Part shown: piece after piece, positions 22,588-30,722 of the stretch
Numbering within the stretch: the first letter of the stretch is position 1
How the letters are laid out: each line of letters starts with the position of its first letter
Assembly: GCF_016591715.1 (NCBI RefSeq)
Contig: NZ_AP024109.1
Coordinates: forward strand, 2,852,001-2,916,000
From: Mesorhizobium sp. J8
GTDB lineage: Bacteria; Pseudomonadota; Alphaproteobacteria; Rhizobiales; Rhizobiaceae
Direction of reading: 5' to 3'
DNA length: 64,000 nt
The notes under the pieces: model-generated
The model's database searches: none
The model's input: only the letters and a program-made list of their open reading frames with translations
What the model was told of the DNA's origin: nothing
Translations under genes and position numbers: made by a program

Positions 22588-22749
22588 CTAGCTCTCCCGC
22601 CCGCTGCATTCGAGGCAGACGATGCTGTGTCCCGGACAACTCGCCCGATGGGTGCCTTCCGGGCAGCAATGGCCGTTCGAGCTCAGCCAGCGCGCGCAAA
22701 CGAAAACCTTCTTGGCCCCGTGACAGCGGGAGCATTCCTGCGAACGCAT
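22588..22749 (-). CDS. Small cysteine-rich protein
   Basis: 53 residues from ATG 22749, chosen for GGGGGAGAAATTG directly upstream; ATG 22800 would add 17 residues. The protein has eight cysteines in C-x2-C and similar spacings (CSRCHG, CCPEG, CPGHSIVCLEC) with several His, so it probably binds one or two zinc ions. No family recognised. Similar short Cys-rich proteins occur near stress genes in rhizobia. Alone on its strand. Confidence 0.5.
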   Translation of the reverse strand: MRSQECSRCHGAKKVFVCARWLSSNGHCCPEGTHRASCPGHSIVCLECSGRES

Positions 22750-23008
22750 CAATTTCTCCCCCGACGGGACGCGATGCTCCGCTTCAACGACCGTGTTCAT
22801 CCGTTTAGTCCCCAACGCCTGGATTATCGGTCACATAGGTTATTCACTATTCTTTACATTAGGGTTTATGAATGTGAAAGCCACGAAAACGTCATCCGCT
22901 TTCGCGCCCTTGCGCGCTTTCTCTTTGCCTCGCCCTTGCTAAAAGTGATGCGCGTCCATGCGCCGGCAGATTCTGGCGAACAGCGCAGGCAACGGGAACC
23001 TTTTTCGC

Positions 23009-24232
23009 ATGACGTGGACTGGCGCGGGCGCATTTTTCATCCTGGTGGCCACCTATGCCGGTGTGGCCGTCGGCCGCATTCCGGGCCTGCGCATCGACCG
23101 CGCCGGCATCGCGCTGCTGGGTGGCGCCGCCATGATCGCCATCGGCGCGATCGGCATCGAGGACGCCTATAAAGCCATCAACTTCGACACCATCACGCTG
23201 CTGCTCGGCATGATGATCGTGGTCGCGCATCTGAAGGTTTCGGGAGCGTTCCGCGCGCTTGGCGGCTTCGCCATCGAGCATGCCCATGCACCATTCATGC
23301 TTTTGGTCATGGTGACGCTGTTGACCGGCGTGCTCTCTGCCTTCCTGGTCAACGACGCGATCTGCCTGGTGATGGCGCCGATCGTCGTCCACGTCACACG
23401 GGTCATCAACCGCAACCCGGTGCCTTACCTCATCGCCACCTGCACGGCCTCGAACTGCGGCAGCGTCGCTACCATCACCGGCAACCCGCAGAACATGGTG
23501 ATCGGCGCGCTGTCTGGCATTTCCTATCCGGCCTTCACGCTGGCGCTCGCGCCGGTGGCGCTGTTCGGCCTGCTCTGCGTCATTGTCATTGTGCGCGTCG
23601 TCTACCGCGCCGAGTTCTCCCGGCCCGCCGAGCTCAGCCCGGCAGTCTATCGCGGCCGCATGCTGCCTGGGCAGGTGCTGAAGGCGACCATCGTCTGCGT
23701 CCTCTTGGCGCTAGCCTTCTTCGCCGGCGTTCCCGTCGCCAAGGCGGCGCTGATTGCCGGCGCCTTCCTGCTGGTCACCCGGGCAATCAAGCCGCGGCGC
23801 ATCTACCGGGAGATAGACGGGCCGCTGCTGTTCATGTTTGCCGGCCTGTTCGTGGTGATGGCAGGCGCCGAGCGCACATTGCTCACGCCCGACATGATCG
23901 CTTGGGCGAAGAATATCGGCCTCGACGATGTCTGGCGGCTCTCCGGTTTCACCGCGGTGCTTTCCAACATCATGAGCAACGTGCCGGCGGTGCTGGCGCT
24001 CAGGCCCTTCATTCCCGGCTTGGAGAACCCAGAGCGCGCCTGGCTGGTCGTGGCGATGAGCTCGACGCTTGCCGGCAATTTCACGCTGCTCGGCTCGGTC
24101 GCCAACCTGATCGTCGCCGAGCAGGCCAAGGCGGCCGGCAAGGAGCTTTCCTTCTCGGCCTTCTTCAGGGTCGGCCTGCCGCTGACGTTGGTGACGCTTC
24201 TCGCCGGCACCGCCTGGCTGGCCTTGTCCTGA
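23009..24232 (+). CDS. ArsB/NhaD-type anion transporter
   Basis: 407 residues from ATG 23009; an upstream ATG at 22958 would add 17 residues. About eleven hydrophobic segments with ITGNPQNMVIGALSG and AGNFTLLGSVANLIVAEQA, the duplicated G-NP-N/G-x-ANL motifs of the ion-transporter superfamily that includes ArsB, CitMHS and NhaD. An inner-membrane carrier for an anion (arsenite, a dicarboxylate or similar). No arsR or arsC gene is nearby, so arsenite is not supported by context. Stands alone upstream of a facing TetR gene. Confidence 0.85.
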   Translation: MTWTGAGAFFILVATYAGVAVGRIPGLRIDRAGIALLGGAAMIAIGAIGIEDAYKAINFDTITLLLGMMIVVAHLKVSGAFRALGGFAIEHAHAPFMLLVMVTLLTGVLSAFLVNDAICLVMAPIVVHVTRVINRNPVPYLIATCTASNCGSVATITGNPQNMVIGALSGISYPAFTLALAPVALFGLLCVIVIVRVVYRAEFSRPAELSPAVYRGRMLPGQVLKATIVCVLLALAFFAGVPVAKAALIAGAFLLVTRAIKPRRIYREIDGPLLFMFAGLFVVMAGAERTLLTPDMIAWAKNIGLDDVWRLSGFTAVLSNIMSNVPAVLALRPFIPGLENPERAWLVVAMSSTLAGNFTLLGSVANLIVAEQAKAAGKELSFSAFFRVGLPLTLVTLLAGTAWLALS

Positions 24233-24279
24233 AGACCGCCTCTCTGACCGCTACAATCGACGCGCCGGGAGCGTCACGC

Positions 24280-24870
24280 TCAAGCTTCGTGCTTGCCCGC
24301 CATCCTCGCCCGGATCAGCGTCGCGGCGGCATGGCCGGCGGCGTTGATGTAGTCGGGATTGTGATGGATCAGCATGCTCGAAAAGGCGCCGTCCATCAGA
24401 AGCACGATCTCGCGCGCCAGCATCTTCGCTGCGCCGATATCGTGGCTTGAAAGTGCGCTGGCCAGCCATTTTTCGAAATTGGTCTTGTGGCGCGCTCCGG
24501 CCTTCACCGCCGGGTGCCCTGGCGTCGCCGCCAACTCTGCCGCCGTGCGCAGAAAACCGCAGCCCTTCCATTTGGGGTGGCGCGCTACCCGCGCCAGATT
24601 GGTGAAGATTGCTGCCACCTTTTTATCCGCGCCGCCTTCGGCCGCATCGAACCAGCCGGCCATCTGCTCGAGATTGGGTTGATCGCGGCCGTCGAGATAG
24701 GCCGCGATCAGATCGTCCTTGCTCTTGAAATGGTAGTAGAGCGTGCGCTTTGTGAGCCCGGCCTTCTCGGCCACCGCATCGACGCTGACGCGGCCGATGC
24801 CTTCGGCATAGAACAGCCTGGTCGCCGCGTCGACGAGACGTTTTCGGGTGGGGTTGGTGTTTTCACTCAT
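24280..24870 (-). CDS. TetR family transcriptional regulator
   Basis: 196 residues. The N-terminal HTH is RKRLVDAATRLFYAEGIGRV to LTKRTLYYHFKSKDDLIAAY, typical TetR; the C-terminal ligand domain runs to residue ~185. It is divergent from the enoyl-CoA hydratase gene with only 81 bp between the starts, so it probably represses that gene. The intergenic region contains TATACCGACTAGTGAATATA at about 24881-24900, where the imperfect palindrome around ACTAGT is a candidate operator. The open frame continues far upstream on this strand, but only as an antisense shadow. Confidence 0.9.
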   Translation of the reverse strand: MSENTNPTRKRLVDAATRLFYAEGIGRVSVDAVAEKAGLTKRTLYYHFKSKDDLIAAYLDGRDQPNLEQMAGWFDAAEGGADKKVAAIFTNLARVARHPKWKGCGFLRTAAELAATPGHPAVKAGARHKTNFEKWLASALSSHDIGAAKMLAREIVLLMDGAFSSMLIHHNPDYINAAGHAAATLIRARMAGKHEA

Positions 24871-24951
24871 CCGATAAGTATACCGACTAGTGAATATACA
24901 AGCAATCGAAAGCCTGCTCCTTATCGGCCGAACTGCTGGAAAGGATAAGTC

Positions 24952-25809
24952 ATGACCGACCTTGTGCTGAGCGAGATGCGCGATCGCGTCGCAATCCTCA
25001 CCCTCAACCGCCCCGACAAGCTGAATGCGCTGAACTACGCGCTGATCGACCGGCTGCTTTCGCTCCTCGACCGGATCGAGACAGAAGATGGCGTGCGCGC
25101 CGTCATTCTTACCGGGGCAGGGGAGCGGGCTTTTTCCGCCGGTGCCGATATTCACGAATTCTCGTTGGGCGTGGCCGAAGGCGCCGATGTCGCGCTGCGC
25201 GATTTCGTGGCGCGCGGCCAACGCCTGACGGCGCGGCTGGAGGCCTTTCGCAAACCCGTTATCGCCGCCGTCAACGGCCTGGCTTTCGGCGGCGGTTGCG
25301 AAATCACCGAAGCGGCGCCGTTGGCGATCGCCAGCGATCGCGCGCTGTTCGCCAAGCCGGAAATCAACCTCGCCATGCCGCCCACCTTCGGGGGCACGCA
25401 GCGGCTGCCGAGGCTTGCCGGGCGCAAGCGGGCCCTTGAACTGCTTTTGACCGGCGAGGCGTTTTCGCCGCACCGCGCCGTCGAGCTTGGCCTTGTCAAC
25501 AAGGTCGTGCCACATGCCGAATTGATGCCGCAGGCGCAGGATCTCGCTCGGCGCATCATTGGCCATTCGCCGGCTGCCGTCACCGCTATCCTCACCGCAG
25601 TCACCCGCGGCATCAATCACAGCATTGCCGAAGGCTTGCTGGTCGAGGCCGAGCAGTTCGCGCGCATGGCCCCCACGACCGACCTGCGCGAAGGGCTGAG
25701 TGCGTGGATCGAGCGGCGCAAGCCGGTCTATGACGGCGCATGGACGCATGTCACCCGGCCGGCTGACACTAAAGGAGCGATGGCTCGATCGAATGGCGAG
25801 CGGGGATAG
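24952..25809 (+). CDS. Enoyl-CoA hydratase/isomerase family protein
   Basis: 285 residues. The crotonase fold is clear: LTLNRPDKLNALN, the oxyanion-hole segment AFSAGADIHEF and NGLAFGGGCEITEA. It hydrates or isomerises an acyl-CoA in fatty or aromatic acid breakdown. The position of the first glutamate of hydratases is not obvious, while the second Glu in AKPEINL is present, so isomerase activity is also possible. Control by the divergent TetR gene is likely. Slightly longer at the C terminus than usual (~260). Confidence 0.9.
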   Translation: MTDLVLSEMRDRVAILTLNRPDKLNALNYALIDRLLSLLDRIETEDGVRAVILTGAGERAFSAGADIHEFSLGVAEGADVALRDFVARGQRLTARLEAFRKPVIAAVNGLAFGGGCEITEAAPLAIASDRALFAKPEINLAMPPTFGGTQRLPRLAGRKRALELLLTGEAFSPHRAVELGLVNKVVPHAELMPQAQDLARRIIGHSPAAVTAILTAVTRGINHSIAEGLLVEAEQFARMAPTTDLREGLSAWIERRKPVYDGAWTHVTRPADTKGAMARSNGERG

Positions 25810-25829
25810 GGCCGGTGATTGATCTGGCT

Positions 25830-26909
25830 CTATGCCACCGCTTTGAGCGGCGCCGGTGCCTGGACGCGCGCGGCCGCCGCCAGCAGGTCGGTCTGGGTGA
25901 TCAGTCCGAGGATATGCTGCTCGCCATCGACGATCACCACGGCGTGGCTGCGGCCGTCGGTCAGCACCGGCAGGAGGCTCATCGCCGGCGTTTCGGGCGA
26001 TGCCGTTCCGGCTTTCGACATCACTCCTTTCACGGTGTCGGTCGCTCGTATCAGCTCGCGCAAGCCGACCGCGCCGGTGAGACGGCCTTTCGTGTCGACT
26101 ACAGGCAGGGTGCGGATGTTGTGGTCTATGAGCTGTTTGCGCGCCTCGTCGGCGGAGGCCGTTTCGGTCACCGAGATCACATCGCGGGACATGATGTCCC
26201 GGCAAAGCAGCGTGCGCTGCGAACGCACCATCGCCTGCAGTTCGACCTGCCGCAGCAGGCGCTCCAGGTCGTCACGGTCGATGTCGAAGGTCTCGTCGAG
26301 CGCCGAGAGGGCTGCGTCGACATCCTCGGGCCGGAAGCCGACGCGTTCTGCCGGCGGCCGGTCGGCGGTGCCGTGCCCGCTGGCGGCGGGCACATGCACA
26401 TGCGGATAGTTGCGCCGAGACAGCTTGTGGAAGAGGAAGCCGAGCGCCACCAGGATGGTCGAATTCAGCGCCACCGGCACGAAGGGAAACAGGAAGCCCG
26501 CGGCGGCAACCGCCGGTCCGCCTAGCACTCCGGTAAGCGCCGCGGCACCTCCCGGCGGATGCAATGAGCGCGTGAACGACATGGCGGCGATCGCCAGCGC
26601 TACGGCAAGGCCGGAGGCTATCACCGTGTCATGCACGAAATGCGCGACCGTCACGCCGACCAGCGCCGAAATCGTGTTGCCGCCGACGATCGACCAGGGC
26701 TGCGCCAGCGGGCTCGACGGAACCGCAAAGAGGAGCACGGCGGAAGCGCCCATCGGTGCGACCAACATGGCCACAAGCGGGCCGCTGCCCATGGCCAGCC
26801 CGCTGATCATCCCGGTAAGTGCGATGCCGATGGTCGCGCCGATACAGGCAAGCAGCCGTTCGCGAAGCGTCGCGCCGGCGAGGATCGGAACGAAGAGGCG
26901 AAACGCCAT
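25830..26909 (-). CDS. HPP family membrane protein with two CBS domains
   Basis: 359 residues from ATG 26909. The N-terminal ~165 residues form the four-helix HPP domain, with the signature SLHPPGGAAALTGVLGGP. The C-terminal half has two CBS domains (CRDIMSRDVISVTETASADE and VKGVMSKAGTASPETPAMSL), which bind adenosyl ligands. HPP proteins have been linked to nitrite transport in chloroplasts, so an anion-transport role regulated by nucleotides is a reasonable guess. Convergent with the enoyl-CoA hydratase gene. About 70 codons of upstream frame were dropped as non-conserved. Confidence 0.85.
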   Translation of the reverse strand: MAFRLFVPILAGATLRERLLACIGATIGIALTGMISGLAMGSGPLVAMLVAPMGASAVLLFAVPSSPLAQPWSIVGGNTISALVGVTVAHFVHDTVIASGLAVALAIAAMSFTRSLHPPGGAAALTGVLGGPAVAAAGFLFPFVPVALNSTILVALGFLFHKLSRRNYPHVHVPAASGHGTADRPPAERVGFRPEDVDAALSALDETFDIDRDDLERLLRQVELQAMVRSQRTLLCRDIMSRDVISVTETASADEARKQLIDHNIRTLPVVDTKGRLTGAVGLRELIRATDTVKGVMSKAGTASPETPAMSLLPVLTDGRSHAVVIVDGEQHILGLITQTDLLAAAARVQAPAPLKAVA

Positions 26910-27212
26910 GGCAGGTCCTGTCGAACGAGAATTTCGTGCTGCCGGCAATGCCGTCAAAGGTGTCGGTTGGAAAGCCAAACCAATCCGCTTCGTCGATGCT
27001 GGAGGAAATATTATTGCGCGATACGGAAGCCCGTGGCGTGTCGCCAACGGCCTCGACTTTGCCAATTGCGGCAGAGCTTTGGTGTGATCTACGGGCTCCA
27101 TTCGGCAACTTGCCGGCAAGATGTCGTTTATTCCTCGAAACGACCGTGCGATATGGCGGCCTACGGCGACCGCAAGCAGGTAGCGCCGACGTCAGAACGA
27201 TCGCTGCTAATA
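26910..27212. other. Gene-free stretch
   Basis: About 300 bp between the HPP gene and a terminator. No conserved frame, repeat or RNA gene was seen. It should contain the HPP promoter on the minus strand; none could be defined with confidence. Confidence 0.4.
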
Positions 27213-27247
27213 AAACAGAGCGAGGCACTGCGCGCCTCGCTCTGTTT
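27213..27247 (-). terminator. Terminator of the DUF4142-cupredoxin operon
   Basis: A perfect 14-bp stem, AAACAGAGCGAGGC with GCCTCGCTCTGTTT, around ACTGCGC; on the minus strand it is followed by TATTAG and preceded by the cupredoxin stop 25 bases away. The best terminator in the window by stem length. Confidence 0.85.
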
Positions 27248-27271
27248 ACGGCTGGCCCAGGCAATGGAAGA

Positions 27272-27580
27272 TCAAGGCGCTACGTCGATATGACCCTTCA
27301 TGTTGGGATGGAAGCGGCAGAAATAGTCGACCGCTCCCGCAGTCTTCAGCGTGACCTTGCTCTTCGACTTTGCCGGGATCATCACATCCCAGCCGCCTTT
27401 GACTGTCGCGGTGTGGGCGAGGATGTCGTTGTTCGCCCATTCGATCGTATCGCCGACCTTGGCCTGGACGCTTGCCGGCGAAAAGACCAGTTTGTCGATC
27501 GTCACCTCGATGGTCGCCGCGAAGGCCGGCGACGCGAAGAGCGCCGTCGCCAGCACAGGCGCAAGAAGCAGCACCCTCAT
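27272..27580 (-). CDS. Cupredoxin (amicyanin/plastocyanin-like) exported protein
   Basis: 102 residues with a Sec signal (VLLLAPVLATALFASPAFAA). The type-1 copper ligands are His56 in DILAHTATV and Cys88, His91 and Met94 in YFCRFHPNMKG, all present. A periplasmic electron carrier or copper-binding protein. It overlaps the DUF4142 gene upstream by four bases (ATGA), so the two are translationally coupled. The operon promoter matches that of the ECF sigma gene. Size agrees with pseudoazurin/amicyanin-type domains. Confidence 0.9.
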   Translation of the reverse strand: MRVLLLAPVLATALFASPAFAATIEVTIDKLVFSPASVQAKVGDTIEWANNDILAHTATVKGGWDVMIPAKSKSKVTLKTAGAVDYFCRFHPNMKGHIDVAP

Positions 27581-28101
27581 TTCAGCATGCCGGCGACATG
27601 TTCGGCATGCTGCTCATGCCCCTGGAAGATCTTGAGGCCGGTTTCCAGCAGGCTCTTCAATTCGGCATTGCTGGCCGAAGGGATGAGCAGGGTTTCGAGG
27701 GCACTGTCGACCTGCTTGTGATAGGCCACTTCGTTCTCGATATAGGCCTTGTCGAAGGCTGCCCCCTTCAGCTTCGCCAGCTTGGCGTGCTCCTCCTTCG
27801 CGGCCTTGGCCAGCGCCTTGCTGGTGTCGTTGTCCTCGGGTGTGACCTTCAGCTTCTTCACAAGGTCGAGCGCCTGCTTGTTCACCGCCTCGTGGTCGCG
27901 CTCCATGTCCTTGGCGAAGTCGACGATCTCCTTGTTTTTCGACTTCTTGATCGCCAGCTTGGCCGCTTCGATGTCGATCGTGCCGGCCGTATAGGCGATG
28001 TGGGCAATCTGAGGATCGGTGGGCTTTTCGGCGGCTAGCGCCAGCGGCGCCGTGCTCACGAAGAAAAGTGCGGCGAGGGTGGCGGTCGATCGCATAAACA
28101 T
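27577..28101 (-). CDS. DUF4142 family exported protein
   Basis: 174 residues with a Sec signal (TATLAALFFVSTAPLALAAE). The mature part is a long helical domain of the ferritin-like DUF4142 type, with IAHIAYTAGTIDIEAAKLAI, then FAKDMERDHEAVNKQALDLV, repeated His/Glu motifs, and ending GHEQHAEHVAGMLK. Often found with cupredoxins and ECF sigma factors in rhizobia; a role in envelope stress or metal/oxidant protection is inferred. Coupled to the cupredoxin gene. Confidence 0.85.
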   Translation of the reverse strand: MFMRSTATLAALFFVSTAPLALAAEKPTDPQIAHIAYTAGTIDIEAAKLAIKKSKNKEIVDFAKDMERDHEAVNKQALDLVKKLKVTPEDNDTSKALAKAAKEEHAKLAKLKGAAFDKAYIENEVAYHKQVDSALETLLIPSASNAELKSLLETGLKIFQGHEQHAEHVAGMLK

Positions 28102-28155
28102 GGCATCTCCTTCGCCCGGCGGCGCTGGCCTCGGGCTTCATCTGGTGTTGACTGC

Positions 28156-28185
28156 CATTGGATGCAGGTCGGAACGAAACGTTCC
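28156..28185 (-). promoter_or_regulatory. ECF promoter of the DUF4142-cupredoxin operon
   Basis: Minus strand: GGAAC at 28181-28185, 15 bases, then GCATCCAATG at 28156-28165. The same sequence and spacing occur upstream of the sigma gene. It lies 55 bases before the DUF4142 start. Confidence 0.7.
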
Positions 28186-28210
28186 CGGAAAAGGTCTGGG
28201 AGGATCGAAA

Positions 28211-28909
28211 TCAGGGCTCGAATCCCAGCCGTCTCATCACCGCCTGCGTCAGCCGCTCGCAGCGCCGGCCGGCGAAGGGGAAGGCGTCGAGCAGCACCGG
28301 GCCAATCTCGTCGTCCAGCGCCTTTCGCACCAGCGCTCGCGCCCGGTGCAGCCTGGTCTTCACCGTCTCGGGTTTCAGCCCCAGCAGGTCGGCGGTTTCC
28401 TCGATGCTGAGGCCCTCGATGACACGGGCGACGAAGACGGTGCGGTAGACATCGGGAAGGCTGTCGGTCGCCCGTTCGACAAGCCCGAGGATCTGCCGCT
28501 GCGCCATCGTTCGCTCCGGATCGTCACCTGGATTCAAGCCGTTTTGGTTCAGGGGAAACCGGATGATCTGCGCTTCCGGATTTCCGGACACCGCCGCGAT
28601 GCGCTTGCGCTTTCGCAGCCGGCCGAGCGCTTCGTTGATGACGATGCGCGACAGCCAGGTCGAAAGCGAGGCCGCGCCGCGAAAGGCATGGAGGCTGGTG
28701 AAGGCGCGCATATAGGCTTCCTGCAAGACGTCTTCGGCCTCCGCATCATTGCGCACGACGCCGCGCGCGATGCGGTAGAGCCGCTGGTTATGCGTCTTGA
28801 TGATGGCGCGGAACGCGTCAGGATCGCGCGCAAGCGCCCGGCGCACCAGTACCATGTCGCCGGCCTCGACCGGGCCGACCTCGGCGGCTTGCATGGCACG
28901 CTTTCTCAT
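28211..28909 (-). CDS. ECF-type RNA polymerase sigma factor
   Basis: 232 residues. Region 2 is visible (FRAIIKTHNQRLYRIARGVV, then DAEDVLQEAYMRAF-type sequence) and region 4 (DSLPDVYRTVFVARVIEGLS, ETADLLGLKPETVKTRLHRA). It directs RNA polymerase to GGAAC-type promoters. A copy of such a promoter precedes this gene and the DUF4142 operon just downstream, so both are probably its targets. No anti-sigma or zinc-binding anti-sigma gene is adjacent, which is unusual. The start at 28909 is the first ATG; 28894 is possible. Confidence 0.9.
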   Translation of the reverse strand: MRKRAMQAAEVGPVEAGDMVLVRRALARDPDAFRAIIKTHNQRLYRIARGVVRNDAEAEDVLQEAYMRAFTSLHAFRGAASLSTWLSRIVINEALGRLRKRKRIAAVSGNPEAQIIRFPLNQNGLNPGDDPERTMAQRQILGLVERATDSLPDVYRTVFVARVIEGLSIEETADLLGLKPETVKTRLHRARALVRKALDDEIGPVLLDAFPFAGRRCERLTQAVMRRLGFEP

Positions 28910-28942
28910 CTCGTCCCGATCTCCCGGCAGTCGTTACATCCG

Positions 28943-28972
28943 CATTGGATGCGCCTGCCGGTAAAAGGTTCC
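28943..28972 (-). promoter_or_regulatory. Autoregulatory ECF promoter
   Basis: Minus strand: GGAAC at 28968-28972, 15 bases, GCATCCAATG at 28943-28952. It is 33 bases upstream of the sigma start and matches the DUF4142 promoter at both elements and in spacing. Confidence 0.7.
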
Positions 28973-29066
28973 CGGGTTGGTTGCGCGGCCCATGCTACCG
29001 CTTCGGCCGAGGCCTGTCTGCCGCTTCCGGTCTGCCGCTCTATGGAAGCTTTCGCCGATCAGCCCG

Positions 29067-30239
29067 TCACTCGGCGGCGGCCGCCGCGGCCAGCCCGCGC
29101 AGAATGTCGGCCTTGAGGTCCTCGACGTCTTCCAGCCCGATCTGCAGCCGGATCAGCGATCCGGCATACGAACCTTTGGCGAGCGTGCGGTCGCCGAGGA
29201 AGACCGGAACGGCCAGGCTCTCATAGCCGCCCCAGGAATAGCCGAGCCCGAAGATCTTGAGCGCATCGAGAAAAGCGTGCTGCGCCTTCTGCCCGCCGCT
29301 CTTGAGCACGACCGAGAAGACGCCGCTCGAGCCGCAGAAATCGCGCTTCCAGAGTGCATGGTCGGGATGGCTTTCCAGCGCCGGGTGCAGCACTTGCGCG
29401 ACGCCTGGCTGTTCCTCGAGCCACCGCGCGATATCGAGCGCGCTCTTGCGGTGATGCTCGAGCCGCACTCCCATCGTGCGCAGGCCCCGCAGCACCTGAT
29501 AGATGTCGTCGGGCCCCGAACAGCAGCCCAGCGTGCAGAAACCCTCGTAGAGTCTCTTCCAATAGGTCTCGTTGGCAGAAACCAAGCCGAGCAGCACGTC
29601 GGAATGGCCGGCCGGATACTTGGTCGCCGCATGGATCGAGATGTCGACGCCATGGTCGAGCGGCTTGAAGTAGAGCGGCGTCGCCCAGGTGTTGTCCATC
29701 ATCACGATGGCGCTTGCCTCATGCGCAGCCTTGGCGATGGCCGGGATGTCCTGCACCTCATAGGTGTTCGATCCCGGCGATTCGGTGAACACCACCTTGG
29801 TGTTCGGCTTAATCAGCGATGCGATGCCGGGGCCGATGCGCGGCTCGTAATATTCGACCTCGACGCCGAGCCGTTTCAGCATCGTATCGGCGAAGTGGCG
29901 CGTCGGGTGGTAGACGCTGTCGACGATCAACAGGTGATCGCCGGCGGCAAGGAAGGCGAGCAGCGGCACCGTCACCGCAGCGAGTCCCGAGGGAACGGCG
30001 ATGGTTCCGGCCGAGCCTTCCAGCGCATCGACGGCGAGCGTTAGCGCATCCATCGTCGGCGTGCCCCGCGTGCCGTAGGTATATTTCTGGCTGCGCCCGG
30101 CCATGGATGCCGCGTCTGGATAAAGTACCGTCGAGGCATGCACGACCGGCGGATTGACGAAGCCGAAATAGTCGCGCGGGTTGTTGCCGGAATGGGCAAG
30201 CAGCGTGTTGATGCCCATTTCGATGCCGTCTCTAGCCAT
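29067..30239 (-). CDS. metC: Cystathionine beta-lyase (PLP enzyme)
   Basis: 390 residues, full length. The PLP lysine is Lys207 in IHAATKYPAGHSD, with Asp182 in VMMDNTWATP; YTYGTRGTPT and CTLGCCSGPDD complete the Cys/Met-metabolism PLP family pattern, and GYSWGGYESL is typical of cystathionine beta-lyases. It splits cystathionine to homocysteine in methionine synthesis. Related family members (gamma-synthase/lyase) cannot be fully excluded. A gap of about 480 bp separates it from the divergent aap operon. Confidence 0.9.
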   Translation of the reverse strand: MARDGIEMGINTLLAHSGNNPRDYFGFVNPPVVHASTVLYPDAASMAGRSQKYTYGTRGTPTMDALTLAVDALEGSAGTIAVPSGLAAVTVPLLAFLAAGDHLLIVDSVYHPTRHFADTMLKRLGVEVEYYEPRIGPGIASLIKPNTKVVFTESPGSNTYEVQDIPAIAKAAHEASAIVMMDNTWATPLYFKPLDHGVDISIHAATKYPAGHSDVLLGLVSANETYWKRLYEGFCTLGCCSGPDDIYQVLRGLRTMGVRLEHHRKSALDIARWLEEQPGVAQVLHPALESHPDHALWKRDFCGSSGVFSVVLKSGGQKAQHAFLDALKIFGLGYSWGGYESLAVPVFLGDRTLAKGSYAGSLIRLQIGLEDVEDLKADILRGLAAAAAAE

Positions 30240-30722
30240 GGTTCGTCGCCAGCCAATTGATTTAAGGGTCGAATGATGTCAGGGGACCAGCCATAAAGCG
30301 GTGGCAAAGCCCGCGCAACCGCGCCGGACTCGCCAAAGGCCGGTCTTCCGCTAGGCCAATCCAGCGGCGCGCGCGCCCAATAAAGCAGCGCTATTGCCGA
30401 AGCGGATTTTGCCGCCCGGTCATGGATTCGCGGCGGCGCAACTTGACTGATTTGTTTGCATGGCCTGCCGGTTTCATGGCGCTCTTGTTCGCAATTCAGG
30501 CATTTGCGGCAATTGCTTTTCAAACCTCCCGGGATTCGGTCATTCCCCTTGACCTCACAGGAATAATCGCCTTCGATGCGTTTCGTGAATGGGAGGCAGT
30601 GCATCGGCAACCGATGCGGGTCCGGGAGTGGCCTTGAAGTGGGAAGCTGCATTCACAAACGAAAAAAGATCGGGTGTCGCCTGGCAGCAGGGGCGCCTGT
30701 AACAGAAAAGGGTCTGTGGGTC
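30240..30722. other. Gene-free region between metC and aapJ
   Basis: Contains the metC promoter on the minus strand and the aapJ promoter on the plus strand. A 71-codon frame at 30422-30637 has a hydrophobic segment but no ribosome site or known relative and is not called. No clear operator was seen. Confidence 0.4.

Noticed and set aside
24871..26205. Long minus-strand open frame continuing upstream of the TetR gene
   Set aside because: It runs antisense to the enoyl-CoA hydratase gene and has no family resemblance outside the TetR part; high GC gives long shadow frames.
30422..30637. 71-codon frame between metC and aapJ
   Set aside because: No ribosome site, no relative that I recognise, and it overlaps the expected aapJ promoter region.
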